64,000 bases of DNA from positions 248,001 to 312,000 of the forward strand of contig NZ_JACXLD010000003.1 of assembly GCF_014705705.1 (NCBI RefSeq). The letters are read 5' to 3'. The position numbers and the translations under genes were made by a program. This document shows positions 8,874 to 18,119 of the stretch, one piece after another. The number at the start of each line of letters is the position of its first letter. Positions within the stretch are counted from its first letter, which is position 1. Source of the stretch: Spongiibacter pelagi (GTDB lineage: Bacteria; Pseudomonadota; Gammaproteobacteria; Pseudomonadales; Spongiibacteraceae). Under the pieces are notes generated by a model. The model ran no database searches, was not told the origin of the DNA, and saw nothing but the letters and a program-made list of their open reading frames with translations.

Positions 8874-9590
8874 ATGGCGAGTTCCAAGCCTTCCGCTGAT
8901 CTTCGTTTGGATCGTTTTATCGCGACGGTCACCGATTTTTCTCGCAGTGAGGCCAAACGCTTAATCAAAGCCGGTGAGATTGAGGTGGAAGGGCGGGTAG
9001 CCAGTGATGCCGGGCAGTTAATTTCGCCAGATGCTGAAGTGTTGTTGCGTGGCAGCCCATTACGAGCGCCCAAGCCGCGTTATTTTATGCTGCACAAGCC
9101 GCAGGGCTATATTTGTGCTGCCCGTGATCGTCGCCATCTGACGGTGCTTGATCTTCTCGATGAAGACAATCCAGAGCGTCTACATGTGGCGGGACGCTTG
9201 GATATTGATACCACCGGTTTGGTTTTGCTGACTGATGACGGCCAGTGGTCACACCAAATTACTTCGCCGAATCGGGAGTGCTGGAAACAGTATTGGTTTC
9301 AGTGCGCTGAGCCGCTGGACGAAAATGTGATTCGGCAATTTGAGCGCGGGGTATTTTTAAAAGAAGAGAAAACCCGAACTCTGCCCGCGAAGCTGGAAAT
9401 TTTGAGTGATTTTGAAGGTCGTTTGCAGATTTGCGAAGGCCGCTATCATCAGGTGAAGCGAATGCTCGGTGCGGTTGGCAATGCGGTGGAGGTGTTACAC
9501 CGTGAGGCAATTGGCGATATTTTTCTGGATGCGGATTTGGCCGAAGGCGAATACCGCCCATTAACCGAGGATGAAATTGCCAGTGTGTAA
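8874..9590 (+). CDS. rsuA: 16S rRNA pseudouridine(516) synthase
   Basis: 238 aa. Converts U516 of 16S rRNA to pseudouridine. An N-terminal S4 RNA-binding domain (LRLDRFIATVTDFSRSEAKR, residues 10-60) precedes the catalytic domain with GRLDIDTTGLVLLTDDG containing the catalytic Asp, and GRYHQVKRML near the end, both typical of the RsuA/RluB/E/F group. Length and S4 domain favour RsuA over RluE. It is 12 nt upstream of rsmC, another 16S modification gene, suggesting an operon. Confidence 0.92.
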   Translation: MASSKPSADLRLDRFIATVTDFSRSEAKRLIKAGEIEVEGRVASDAGQLISPDAEVLLRGSPLRAPKPRYFMLHKPQGYICAARDRRHLTVLDLLDEDNPERLHVAGRLDIDTTGLVLLTDDGQWSHQITSPNRECWKQYWFQCAEPLDENVIRQFERGVFLKEEKTRTLPAKLEILSDFEGRLQICEGRYHQVKRMLGAVGNAVEVLHREAIGDIFLDADLAEGEYRPLTEDEIASV

Positions 9591-9602
9591 GGGCGAGAAA
9601 AC

Positions 9603-10628
9603 ATGAAAGACAGCGCCTTGCAGGCGATTTATCGCGAACTGGAAAATAGCGAAGGCAGTACCTGGTGGCTGGTGGATGAGCACTTACAAACCCCGCTCCC
9701 TCGCGCATCTGCAGATTGCCCTGTGTGGACCAATCGCTGCGATAGTGCTGCGCAACTTCAGCAAGCCGGTTTTATCGTTACGCTTAATGATTTTGACTTG
9801 CCGCAAGCCTCGGTAGACCGGGTTTTATACCGTGTCTCCAAAGAAAAGTTGTTAGTGCATTATTTGATTAACCAGTCTTTGGCGCACTTACAAATCGGCG
9901 GTGTACTGTGGTTGGCGGGTAAGAAAAACGAAGGCTTGAAAACCTATGCCGACAAGGCGGCCAAACTGGTGGGCGGCAAGGCCGAGATTAAGAAACTCGA
10001 TGGCGAGGCGTATTTAGCGCGCATTGAAAAGTACGCCGAACCCAGCAGTAATTTGCCTGATGGTAATTACCCTCAGTTGCAGCAAATTGCAGATGATCCG
10101 GTGCTGTATAGCAAACCGGGAATTTTTGGTTGGCAGAAAATAGATCGGGGTTCGGCGCTGTTGATTGAGCAACTTCCCGCGTTTTTACAAGGATTATCTC
10201 GCAAGCCGCAGACGCTTTTAGATTTGGGCTGTGGCTATGGCTATCTCTCGGTAATGGCAGCCAAGGCATTGCCAGAAGCCGACTATATTCTGACCGACAA
10301 TAATGCGACCGCGCTGTTAGCTGCCGAGAAAAATTGTGCAGAACACACGATTCGAGCATGCTGCGTGCTGGCGGATTGTGCCTCGGGCATTACTGAAAAA
10401 GTGGATGTGGTGTTGTGTAATCCACCTTTTCATCAGGGTTTTTCGGTGGACGGTGATTTAACCGATCGCTTTATTGCGGCGGCGAAACAGCGCCTTAAGC
10501 CGGGTGGTCAGGCGCTGTTTGTGGTCAATCAATTTATTCCTCTTGAGCGCAAGGCTCAGGGAATTTTCGCCTCGTCGGAACGCTTATACGAGGGCGAAGG
10601 GTTTCATATTATTCAGTTAACGGGCTGA
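9603..10628 (+). CDS. rsmC: 16S rRNA (guanine1207-N2)-methyltransferase
   Basis: 341 aa. SAM-dependent methylation of G1207 in 16S rRNA. It has two Rossmann-like halves: a degenerate N-terminal one and a C-terminal catalytic one with the SAM loop LLDLGCGYGYLSV (about residue 205) and the NPPF motif (DVVLCNPPFHQGF). It follows rsuA closely. Its last 16 bp overlap the convergent AsmA-family gene, with no terminator between, so the two transcripts would collide. Confidence 0.92.
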   Translation: MKDSALQAIYRELENSEGSTWWLVDEHLQTPLPRASADCPVWTNRCDSAAQLQQAGFIVTLNDFDLPQASVDRVLYRVSKEKLLVHYLINQSLAHLQIGGVLWLAGKKNEGLKTYADKAAKLVGGKAEIKKLDGEAYLARIEKYAEPSSNLPDGNYPQLQQIADDPVLYSKPGIFGWQKIDRGSALLIEQLPAFLQGLSRKPQTLLDLGCGYGYLSVMAAKALPEADYILTDNNATALLAAEKNCAEHTIRACCVLADCASGITEKVDVVLCNPPFHQGFSVDGDLTDRFIAAAKQRLKPGGQALFVVNQFIPLERKAQGIFASSERLYEGEGFHIIQLTG

Positions 10629-13363
10629 TTGCCGGCTTGTGATTCTGGCTGTGCTTCCGGCTCAAGTGCAGGCGGAGTCGGATGTAATATTTCTTCCGGC
10701 ACTTCATCTGCGCTTGGAATTTCATCCAGTTCACCGTCACAGGCGCTACCCGCATAAAGCGCGCGTTTAACTAAACCCTGTGCCAATAACGATAAGCCGC
10801 CGGTATAAATCGCCGCGCCGGTAGACAGGCCGGAAGTAAACATACCGCCGGGGTCAGCTTCCACCTTGGGTTTGCTAAAGGTGCCGCCCAAGCGCACTAA
10901 GCTGGCAGCGGCGCCCACATTTACACCAACCCCTTTACGGGCAATGGGCGATACGCCGAGTTGCAGTTTTTCGCTGCCGAGATCGACAAAGCCAGTGCCG
11001 ATAATCTTGCTGCCATCAGTTTCCAGCGCAATACCGTCATCGGTGGTGAAGCGCCCTTTATCGCCTTTAAAGTGCACCGCCAAACATTCGATCTCGGTAT
11101 TTTCTTTCTTCTCGGCGAAGGGGTTGAGCTTGTCGAAGGTTTCCATCAATACATCGCTGCCGATCAGGTTTAAGGCATTGCCCTTGGCCTGCATATCGGT
11201 GATTTTAATATCCAACTTGCCGCCTAGTGAGGCGGCTAGCGCAGCGGGGCTGGCTCCTTTGCCATCTAAGATCACGCGAATTTTGCCTTGGCCCTTGCTG
11301 ATGCCGGCGGTTTTCTCCAAGCCCAACTTGCCGTAATCCGTACCGTCGATTTTTAGCTCGGTGCTCAGCGCTGCTTGCTCGCCACTGGCGTCGAGCTTGG
11401 CGCGGATATAGGCCTCAGCGCCATCGAGATTCAAGCGGCTATCATCAAGCTGAAATACACCGTTACGCAGCTTGGGTTTGAGCTTGGCGCTATTGATAAA
11501 GGCGTAGCCGGTATCCACCTGATTTAGCGATAGAGTCAGATCGGCATTCAGTTGTTTAAGCGCATCTAAGGCGAGGGGCTCGTTGCTAATTAATTTGCCG
11601 CCTTTTTTCGTGTTGCTGGTCTCGCTTTTTGGGGTGCTGTCTGCCGGTGTTTGCTCGGTTGGCGCAGACATAAAATCAACGGTGGTTTTGCTCAGCGCGA
11701 TATCGCCTTTTAGCATTGCCAGCTGTTCGCCTTGGCCGGGTTGGTAATTCAGTGCCAGCTTGGTACTTTGCTCACCGAGGGTGGCGTCGGCCTTAAGCTG
11801 ATATTGCTCAGCGGTGGTTTCGATATTGGCATTGATGTTCATTGCGCCGGCTTCCTGCCAGGGCAACAGGGCGATTTTCCATAGCTCAAGACTTTGCGGG
11901 GCGGTGCTCTCAATATTGAGCTGGGTGCCGGCAATACCGTTGATGTTGACCTTGCCGTTGGCTTTCAGGGTGATGTCTTGCTGGTTTAGAGCAAGTGCTA
12001 ATTTGGCATCGGCGCCCTGGGTTTTATCCGCTAAGGGTGTCAGCGTTATAGCGCTGGCGAGTTCATTCAGTTGCCGCCCAGTGGCGGTTTCTAGTAACTC
12101 GGCAATTTGCAATTTTAAGGTGATGGCATCGCGGCTATTCAATTCGCCGTTTAAAGACTTGAGCGACCAACCGCTGGCAGAAAGATCGGCGATATCCAGC
12201 TTTAGCGTGATATCGCGGTTGGCCATCCAGCCCCAATCCATCTCCGCTTCCGCAGTGCTTTTCTCCTCGCTGGGAGCTGGTTCTACGGCTTGCTCAGGTG
12301 CTTCTGCTGCCGGTGTGAGGTCGGCTAACAAGGCGTCGATATCCAAGTTTTTGCTATTTAGGCTGGCGACGATGTTATTGAAATCCGGCGAGAGCTGAAT
12401 GTCGCCATCAATTTGATTTTCCCCTATAGCTATCGTCAGCGGCGTGAGCTGGTAAGCGCTGCCAATGTTTAGCGTGGTTTCGAGCTTGCTCGGGGGCAGT
12501 GCCGGAGCGGTAAAGTCTGCAAGGGTGGTAAGTTGATCCAGCGTTTCTATGGCGAGCGCCACACTAATACGGCTGCCTTCCAGTGTGGGGTTCAGGGCCA
12601 GTCTGCCTTCGCTGTTTAGGGTGGCGTCGGCGTGTTGCAGGGCGAGGCGATAATCCAGTATGCCTGCGGCGGGATCAAACAAATCGACGGTGCTGCTCAC
12701 GGTAATGTGCTGCTGGCGGTAATCCAGTTCAATGACTAAATCACCACTGCCCGCGTGTTCGCGTTCGCCGCTGATTTCTGGCAGCGCGAGCTGATAGTTT
12801 TCACCCTCGGCGGTAATTAACTGAAACTGGGTGTTACGCAGCAGAATATGTTCAAAGCTGAAATCACCGGGCAGTTTAAGCGTGCTGGGTTTGTCCTCTT
12901 CCGGTTCCTCTTCGGAAGATTCTGCCGAGGCTTGCAGGGTCGCGGTTAGCCAGTTCAGTTCACCCTTGTCATTATTTTCAATGCGGATATTGAGACCATC
13001 GCTTTCCACCGCCCAAAAAGGGCTTTTGCCTAGCGGCGAGGCCAGCAGTTTTAGCGACAGACTGTCGAGGGTGAGCAAGGTGGGTTCAGGCCAATTGGGG
13101 TTGCTGATACGCAGGCCGGTAATTTCCAAACGCATTGGCGCAGCGCGGGATTTTAATGCGCCAATTTCTATATCCAGCCCAGCAAAACGCTCGCCGCCGG
13201 CGTGGATCGCGCCGCGCAGCACATTGGGTTTTAGTATGACGGTGGCGAGGCAGCCAAAAATAAGTAAAACGAAAATACCAATGCCGAAAAACACTTTTTT
13301 GAGCACCGAGGATTTTTTGGGTGCTTTTTCTTGGGGGCTGGCTTGTGGGGCCTGTTTAGACAT
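10613..13363 (-). CDS. AsmA-family envelope protein
   Basis: 916 aa. One N-terminal membrane anchor (about residues 20-42, VFFGIGIFVLLIFGCLATVI) precedes a very long periplasmic, beta-rich body typical of AsmA/YhdP-like proteins, which are implicated in lipid transport and outer-membrane homeostasis. The AsmA signature region after the anchor (FAGLDIEIGALKSR) and the C-terminal AsmA_2-type region (GTGFVDLGSEKLQLGVSPI) are visible. Low-complexity Glu/Pro linkers occur near residues 355-375 and at the tail. Long forward-strand open frames across it are codon-bias shadows. The precise lipid or partner is unknown. Confidence 0.85.
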   Translation of the reverse strand: MSKQAPQASPQEKAPKKSSVLKKVFFGIGIFVLLIFGCLATVILKPNVLRGAIHAGGERFAGLDIEIGALKSRAAPMRLEITGLRISNPNWPEPTLLTLDSLSLKLLASPLGKSPFWAVESDGLNIRIENNDKGELNWLTATLQASAESSEEEPEEDKPSTLKLPGDFSFEHILLRNTQFQLITAEGENYQLALPEISGEREHAGSGDLVIELDYRQQHITVSSTVDLFDPAAGILDYRLALQHADATLNSEGRLALNPTLEGSRISVALAIETLDQLTTLADFTAPALPPSKLETTLNIGSAYQLTPLTIAIGENQIDGDIQLSPDFNNIVASLNSKNLDIDALLADLTPAAEAPEQAVEPAPSEEKSTAEAEMDWGWMANRDITLKLDIADLSASGWSLKSLNGELNSRDAITLKLQIAELLETATGRQLNELASAITLTPLADKTQGADAKLALALNQQDITLKANGKVNINGIAGTQLNIESTAPQSLELWKIALLPWQEAGAMNINANIETTAEQYQLKADATLGEQSTKLALNYQPGQGEQLAMLKGDIALSKTTVDFMSAPTEQTPADSTPKSETSNTKKGGKLISNEPLALDALKQLNADLTLSLNQVDTGYAFINSAKLKPKLRNGVFQLDDSRLNLDGAEAYIRAKLDASGEQAALSTELKIDGTDYGKLGLEKTAGISKGQGKIRVILDGKGASPAALAASLGGKLDIKITDMQAKGNALNLIGSDVLMETFDKLNPFAEKKENTEIECLAVHFKGDKGRFTTDDGIALETDGSKIIGTGFVDLGSEKLQLGVSPIARKGVGVNVGAAASLVRLGGTFSKPKVEADPGGMFTSGLSTGAAIYTGGLSLLAQGLVKRALYAGSACDGELDEIPSADEVPEEILHPTPPALEPEAQPESQAGNQPVN

Positions 13364-13501
13364 GAGGGGCCTTTATCTATTTTGAATGTCGCTTATTTGG
13401 AATGTCGCTAGGGTTTTTCACACCACAAGTTTGTAAGGATGAAAGTGGATGTGCAATACAATAAGACCCAATTTTCCCGAAACCTGAACTAAGGATTGTC
13501 G

Positions 13502-14248
13502 ATGCGTTGGCCTAGCCCGCTACTACAAGGCCGATTATTGCGCCGCTACAAACGTTTTCTGGCGGATGTTCAGTTGGACAGCGGTGAGCTGCTAACGGTT
13601 CACTGCCCGAATACTGGTGCGATGACCGGCTGTGATGTGCCAGATAGCCCGGTATGGTTGTGCCGCAGTGACAATCCCAAGCGCAAATACGCCCACACCT
13701 GGGAATGCGTGGTGGTTGAGGGCGAAACCATTTGTATTCATTCGGCGCTGGCCAATGATCTGGTGGCTGAGGCGCTTGATCACAATGTGATTAGTGAGAT
13801 TAGTGAGATTAGTGAGATTAGTGAGATTGCTGGGATTGCCGGGATTGATCGAGCGGCTTATCGGCGAGAGGTGAAATTGCCCTCTGGCAGCCGGGTCGAT
13901 TTTTATCTGCCTGCTGGTGAAAGTGCTAGGGAAACCTATTTGGAAGTGAAATCGGTCACCTTGCATTTGGGAGATGGCTTAGGCGCTTTTCCAGATGCGG
14001 TAAGCACCCGTGCACGCCGCCATGTGGAAGAGTTAATGGCGCTGCAAAAGCAGGGGGCGAGGGCGATTTTATTTTTTGCGGTACTGCACACGGGAATTGA
14101 CCGGGTTGAACCTGCCCGGCATATCGATCCGGTGTATGCGGATTTATTGCTGGAAGCAAAACAGCAGGGCGTGGAATTGTTGGCTTACCGCGCTGAGATA
14201 AATCCGCAGGGTATTGCGCTTACTCAAGCGATTCCGGTTTTGCTTTAG
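13502..14248 (+). CDS. sfsA: SfsA family protein (sugar fermentation stimulation)
   Basis: 248 aa, start at ATG 13502 with AAGGA (13491-13495) 6 nt upstream; a TTG six bases earlier is possible. Family signatures are present: LLQGRLLRRYKRFLADV at the N-terminus, CPNTGAMTGC, and the nuclease-like core RVDFYL and YLEVKSVTL. SfsA binds DNA and was named for a maltose-metabolism effect in E. coli; its true function is unsettled. Unusual here: a 9-bp microsatellite adds ISEISEISEISEIAGIAGI between two conserved blocks (see repeat). Confidence 0.88.
   Translation: MRWPSPLLQGRLLRRYKRFLADVQLDSGELLTVHCPNTGAMTGCDVPDSPVWLCRSDNPKRKYAHTWECVVVEGETICIHSALANDLVAEALDHNVISEISEISEISEIAGIAGIDRAAYRREVKLPSGSRVDFYLPAGESARETYLEVKSVTLHLGDGLGAFPDAVSTRARRHVEELMALQKQGARAILFFAVLHTGIDRVEPARHIDPVYADLLLEAKQQGVELLAYRAEINPQGIALTQAIPVLL
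13790..13846 (+). repeat. In-frame 9-bp microsatellite inside sfsA
   Basis: Four perfect ATTAGTGAG units (13790-13825) are followed by two decayed ones (ATTGCTGGG, ATTGCCGGG). Each unit adds Ile-Ser-Glu or a variant, so copy changes would keep the frame. Confidence 0.95.
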
Positions 14249-14565
14249 GCGTAGATACCGTCTTCTTCAATTGTGCAGGGAATTGAAGTTAGCGCTTCGC
14301 CTAAGCAGGGCCCGGCCACACACTCCCCGGTTTCCATAATAAATAGCGCGCCGTGGGTGGCGCACTGAATAAACATTTCCTCGTGGTCGAGAAAAACATC
14401 TTCCTGCCAATTCAGTTCGATGCCGAGATGGGGGCAGCGGTTTTGGTAGAGCGCGACGCCTTTGCCGTGGCGAACCAGAAAGCAGGCTTGTTCACCAAGG
14501 GTCACACTTTTTGAGCCGGGCTCGGGAAGCTCATCCAGATTGCAGAGTTTGATTCTAGTTGTCAT
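14245..14565 (-). CDS. Small Rieske [2Fe-2S] protein
   Basis: 106 aa, nearly only a Rieske fold. Cluster ligands CPHLG and CATHG (C-x-H ... C-x2-H) are intact, with the beta structure of a NirD/BphF-type ferredoxin. I start at ATG 14565, which overlaps the patatin gene end by 11 bp; a TTG at 14586 is an alternative. It probably acts as a soluble electron carrier or a domain partner for an oxygenase, but none is adjacent. Its 3' end overlaps the sfsA stop by 4 bp (convergent). Confidence 0.85.
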   Translation of the reverse strand: MTTRIKLCNLDELPEPGSKSVTLGEQACFLVRHGKGVALYQNRCPHLGIELNWQEDVFLDHEEMFIQCATHGALFIMETGECVAGPCLGEALTSIPCTIEEDGIYA

Positions 14566-15619
14566 CAGTGATGGGGGCAGGCTCAATATGTTCTATGTGT
14601 TGAGGTTTGCTGCTTGGGCTAACCGGGGTTATTCCTTCTTCGGCGAGAATGTGGAGAATAGCGGGGCGCATTCGTTCAACCGCTTCTCGGCCGCCGGCAA
14701 TGGCTTCTTCGGCGCGATTAAATTCCATAAGCCCAATCTCGCGCAGTCGCGGCCACAGCATCACGTCGGCAGGTTCGCCGGCCAAACGTGAGCGGGTAAT
14801 GCGATCCTGCATGATATTGATGGAACTCATAATCACATTCATGGTGTTTGGCGCATTGGGTGCAGGCTTGTGCTCGGGAATATCATTGGAACGCAGGCCG
14901 CCAGCCAGATCCATAACCGATTGTCCAAAGCGGTTCAGGGCATTACCGAAGCCGGAATCGTTCTCTTCCTCGCTCTCTTCTTCCTCGGCAACTTGTTCGG
15001 CTTTTTCAGAAATAGGCGTTGGGCTTGCGGGGCGGGTTTGTTTGCTGAGCAAGTCGCTGTTGAGGTCGATGCCAATCACAATATCTGCCCCCAATGCGCG
15101 GCACACCGATACCGGCACCGGATTAACCAGCCCGCCATCAATCAGCCAGTTGCCGTTGTGAAAAACCGGGGTAAGAATGCCGGGCAGTGCGATTGAGGCG
15201 CGAACGGCATCCCAGATTGGGCCGCTTTGTAACCAGACTTCGCGGCCGCGACCTAAATCCGTTGCTACGGCGGCAAACGGCGTATCCAGATCTTCAATAT
15301 CGGGATTGCCAAATTCGCGACAAAAGAAATCAATCAAACGCGAGGCGTCAGCCATGCCGCCAATCGCGCCGAAATTAATACTGAGATAGCGCAAAATAGA
15401 GGGGCTGTTGAGGGTTTGTATCCATTCGGCAAACTGGTCGAGCTTGCCCAGCGCTTGGCAGGCGGCGACCACGGCACCGGCAGAAGTGCCACAGAGAATA
15501 TCCGGGCGGATGCCCATGCTGTTTAATTGCTGAATAACGCCAATATGGGCCATGCCTCGGGCAGAACCACTGCCGAGTGCGAGGGCGATTTTTTTTGGGC
15601 GGGGCTGTCGTTGTTCCAC
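14555..15619 (-). CDS. Patatin-like phospholipase (RssA group)
   Basis: 354 aa serine hydrolase with a Ser-Asp dyad. The oxyanion motif GSGSARGMAH (about residues 17-26), the nucleophile elbow GTSAG (about 44-48) and the catalytic DGG (LIDGGLVNPVP, about 165) are present. The N-terminal 200 aa match the YlbK/RssA family. A charged Glu-rich insertion (KAEQVAEEEESEEENDSG) follows, then a C-terminal helical region not typical of RssA. Probably cytoplasmic or membrane-associated lipid hydrolase. Co-transcribed with the Rieske gene. Confidence 0.88.
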   Translation of the reverse strand: MEQRQPRPKKIALALGSGSARGMAHIGVIQQLNSMGIRPDILCGTSAGAVVAACQALGKLDQFAEWIQTLNSPSILRYLSINFGAIGGMADASRLIDFFCREFGNPDIEDLDTPFAAVATDLGRGREVWLQSGPIWDAVRASIALPGILTPVFHNGNWLIDGGLVNPVPVSVCRALGADIVIGIDLNSDLLSKQTRPASPTPISEKAEQVAEEEESEEENDSGFGNALNRFGQSVMDLAGGLRSNDIPEHKPAPNAPNTMNVIMSSINIMQDRITRSRLAGEPADVMLWPRLREIGLMEFNRAEEAIAGGREAVERMRPAILHILAEEGITPVSPSSKPQHIEHIEPAPITDDN

Positions 15620-15723
15620 GGTTTTGATCTGGTAAAGGGTCTAGTAAAGTTTGTCGCAGGGATTAATATTGTTGTTATGATGCCTTATCGAAATTTTTCA
15701 GCAAGCGAAAACACCGGAAGCCG

Positions 15724-16476
15724 ATGGAAAAGACGCCAATGGTCATAAGTGATGCGTTGTTATTAGGGCAAGATGAGCCGCTCATGGTCTGCCATATGGG
15801 CAGGGTGATGCATCCCGATTTGGTCGCGCCACTTACCGCCTTGCAAACCGATGCCGAACGCGAAGGTTTTGATTTGCGAGTGGTTAGCGGTTTTCGCAGC
15901 TTTGAGCGGCAATTGGCGATTTGGAATGCCAAGGCGCAGGGGCAGCGCCCGCTCTATGATGAACACGGTGAATTGCTGGACTTTGCCAGCCTCAGCGAAG
16001 AAGCGGTGCTGTGGGCAATTTTACGTTGGTCAGCCTTGCCCGGCGCTTCTCGACATCACTGGGGCAGTGATATTGATATTTACGATGCCGCTGCGGTGGC
16101 GGAAGATTATCAGGTGCAACTCAGCCCCGAAGAAGTGGCCGACGATGGGGTTTTTGGCCCAATGCACCAATGGCTGGACACGCGCTTAGGGATTGGTGCC
16201 GGTTACGGTTTTTTTCGGCCTTATGATGAAGATCGTGGTGGTGTCGCCCCGGAGCGTTGGCATTTAAGTTTTGCGCCGCTATCTGCCCGTTGTGAACATG
16301 CGCGCAATAAAAAAGTGCTGCGCGCGGCAATTGAGGCTGCGGATATCCAACTGAAAGACCTTGTGCTGAAGCATTTCGATGACATTTTCGAGCGTTATGT
16401 GGATGTGCCGGCCTCCTGCTATCCCTCGGCCTATGCGGCTTTGTTGGAGCCTCGACAGGAACTGGTTGGCGTTTAA
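15724..16476 (+). CDS. M15 family zinc D-alanyl-D-alanine carboxypeptidase
   Basis: 250 aa, VanY/LdcB-like peptidoglycan peptidase. Motifs: GFRSFERQLAIWN (substrate region), zinc ligands in SRHHWGSDIDIYD and the second His in PERWHLSFAP. No signal peptide is evident at the chosen ATG, so it may act in the cytoplasm, for example in recycling, or the true export route is not visible. Divergent from the patatin gene and 23 nt upstream of cysE. Confidence 0.85.
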   Translation: MEKTPMVISDALLLGQDEPLMVCHMGRVMHPDLVAPLTALQTDAEREGFDLRVVSGFRSFERQLAIWNAKAQGQRPLYDEHGELLDFASLSEEAVLWAILRWSALPGASRHHWGSDIDIYDAAAVAEDYQVQLSPEEVADDGVFGPMHQWLDTRLGIGAGYGFFRPYDEDRGGVAPERWHLSFAPLSARCEHARNKKVLRAAIEAADIQLKDLVLKHFDDIFERYVDVPASCYPSAYAALLEPRQELVGV

Positions 16477-16499
16477 TATTTTTTGATGTAACGAATAAT

Positions 16500-17279
16500 A
16501 TGAGTGTAAACAGCGAACAATTGTGGGCACATCTGTGCGAAGAAGCCGAGCGCTTCGGCGTTAGCGAGCCGGTGCTGGCCAGCTTTTACCACGCTCATAT
16601 TTTGCATCACGGCAATTTTGCCGATGCCCTGAGTTATCACCTTGCCTCACTACTCGACAGCGACTCGCTGCCCGCGATGTTGGTTCGCGAGGTGTTTCAC
16701 AATGCCTATATTAGCCAGCCCGCGATTATTGAAATGGCGGTGGCGGATATTTGCGCGCACTATGAGCGCGATCCGGCCTGTGATCACTACGGAATGCCGT
16801 TTCTTTATTTCAAGGGATTTCAGGCGATACAGGCTCAGCGCATTGCTCATTACCTATGGATTCATAACCGCAAATCGCTAGCGCTGTATTTACAGAATCG
16901 CATTGCGGCGGTGTTCGACGTTGATATCCATCCGGGCGCCAAACTAGGTAGCGGCATTATGCTCGACCACGCCACCGGGGTGGTGATTGGTGAGACCGCG
17001 GTAGTGGGTAATAATGTGTCCATGCTGCACTCCGTGACCTTGGGGGGCTGCGGTAGCGGCCGGGGGCCTCGGCATCCAAAAATTGGCGATGGCGTGCTGA
17101 TTAGCACCGGTGCCAAAGTATTGGGCAATATCACGATTGGCGAGGGTGCCAAAATCGCCGCAGGCAGTGTGGTGCTGGAAGACGTCGCTCCGCATACTAC
17201 TGTGGCGGGAGTACCGGCAACGCCGGTGGGCGGAAATAGCCAGAATATTCCGGCCTTGGAGATGGACCAAAGTATTTAG
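16500..17279 (+). CDS. cysE: Serine O-acetyltransferase
   Basis: 259 aa. Transfers acetyl from acetyl-CoA to L-serine, the first step of cysteine synthesis. The N-terminal helical CysE domain (residues 1-135, with HAHILHHGNFADAL) precedes a left-handed beta helix of hexapeptide repeats (GAKLGSGIMLDHATGVVIGE, VTLGG, HPKIGDGVLISTGAKVLGNI). The catalytic His of DHATG and the VTLGGCG loop are intact. A C-terminal tail ending in Ile (EMDQSI) fits docking into cysteine synthase. Confidence 0.95.
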   Translation: MSVNSEQLWAHLCEEAERFGVSEPVLASFYHAHILHHGNFADALSYHLASLLDSDSLPAMLVREVFHNAYISQPAIIEMAVADICAHYERDPACDHYGMPFLYFKGFQAIQAQRIAHYLWIHNRKSLALYLQNRIAAVFDVDIHPGAKLGSGIMLDHATGVVIGETAVVGNNVSMLHSVTLGGCGSGRGPRHPKIGDGVLISTGAKVLGNITIGEGAKIAAGSVVLEDVAPHTTVAGVPATPVGGNSQNIPALEMDQSI

Positions 17280-17551
17280 AGCGGTTTGGACGATTTGTGA
17301 GCCCGATCTCACTAAGCTCAACCGTTTTGGATTGCCGCGACAGTGTAAATCTGTCAGAATCGAAAAATTACAAAGTCACATAAAATTGTGGCCATGACAA
17401 AGGCGCGAAGGCTTTAAGAAAAGAAGTCACGGCCATAAAAAAGCCTTCAGCTATTAATGGAAATTAATAAGTCAACGGCTAAAAAGAGCCCCAGCCATAT
17501 CATTGGACTAAGGCCGATAGAGCAGAAATCACTATTGCGGGAAGGTGCATC

Positions 17552-18028
17552 ATGAGTGTCAAACTATTAGACAATAAAGCCTTTTATGGATATCGGGTAA
17601 GGCGCACAGTCGCCGGTCAGTTGTATCAAGAATATTTCTCTCTCAAGCGCGAAGGTAAGCGTTTGGATGGCCGCTTGAAAAAGCAGGTTGAGAATGAAGC
17701 CTTGGCACGCGACAAAGAATTGGAAGTTGAGCGGTCTCGCTTTTTGGATGACACCAAAGAAGACCGCTGCTTCAAGCCTGATGGCTCAGTAAAAGGCATC
17801 AGCTATCTGGTTAAAACCGAGAAAAGCGGCAATCTGACCCCTATTTTCCAAGTGGGTGTGGCCTCGCAAATTGAAAAGAAAACCGTCTGCACTAGCTTCT
17901 CTCTCAATGCTCATGGCAGTGAAGAAGCGTGGAAAAAAGCGGTTGATGCCTATGCCAAGCACAAGGGCATCCACAAAAACTCCAAACTGTTTCAACGCCT
18001 GATAGAAGCTAAGCCAAAGGTTTCATAA
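17552..18028 (+). CDS. Hypothetical protein, possible tandem AP2-like fold
   Basis: 158 aa, basic and Lys-rich, no signal peptide. I do not recognise it with confidence. Two segments share a pattern of three short strands then a helix: GYRVRRTVAGQLYQEYFSLK with ENEALARDKEL, and GISYLVKTEKSGNLTPIFQV with SEEAWKKAVDAYAKHKGI. This is reminiscent of AP2/integrase-like DNA-binding folds found in marine bacteria; that is a weak inference. It is monocistronic with its own terminator. Confidence 0.55.
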   Translation: MSVKLLDNKAFYGYRVRRTVAGQLYQEYFSLKREGKRLDGRLKKQVENEALARDKELEVERSRFLDDTKEDRCFKPDGSVKGISYLVKTEKSGNLTPIFQVGVASQIEKKTVCTSFSLNAHGSEEAWKKAVDAYAKHKGIHKNSKLFQRLIEAKPKVS

Positions 18029-18062
18029 GGTGAAAGTCTCTTAAAGCGATACATCAAAATCT

Positions 18063-18091
18063 AAAACGGCGACCCATGGTCGCCGTTTTTG
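18063..18091. terminator. Bidirectional terminator between convergent genes
   Basis: ACGGCGACC (18066-18074) pairs with GGTCGCCGT (18078-18086) around CAT. Five T follow on the plus strand and an A-run precedes it, so it could also serve the minus-strand MerR gene. Confidence 0.88.
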
Positions 18092-18119
18092 TTGTTACGC
18101 TGCACCATTAGCCTTTTCC

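Noticed and set aside
11814-13385. Long forward open frames opposite the AsmA-family gene.
   Set aside because: Compositional shadows of a long coding sequence on the other strand; no family resemblance.
17407-17448. Inverted repeat GAAGGCTTT / AAAGCCTTC in the gap after cysE.
   Set aside because: The 24-nt loop and lack of T-run make it weak; no RNA family recognised.
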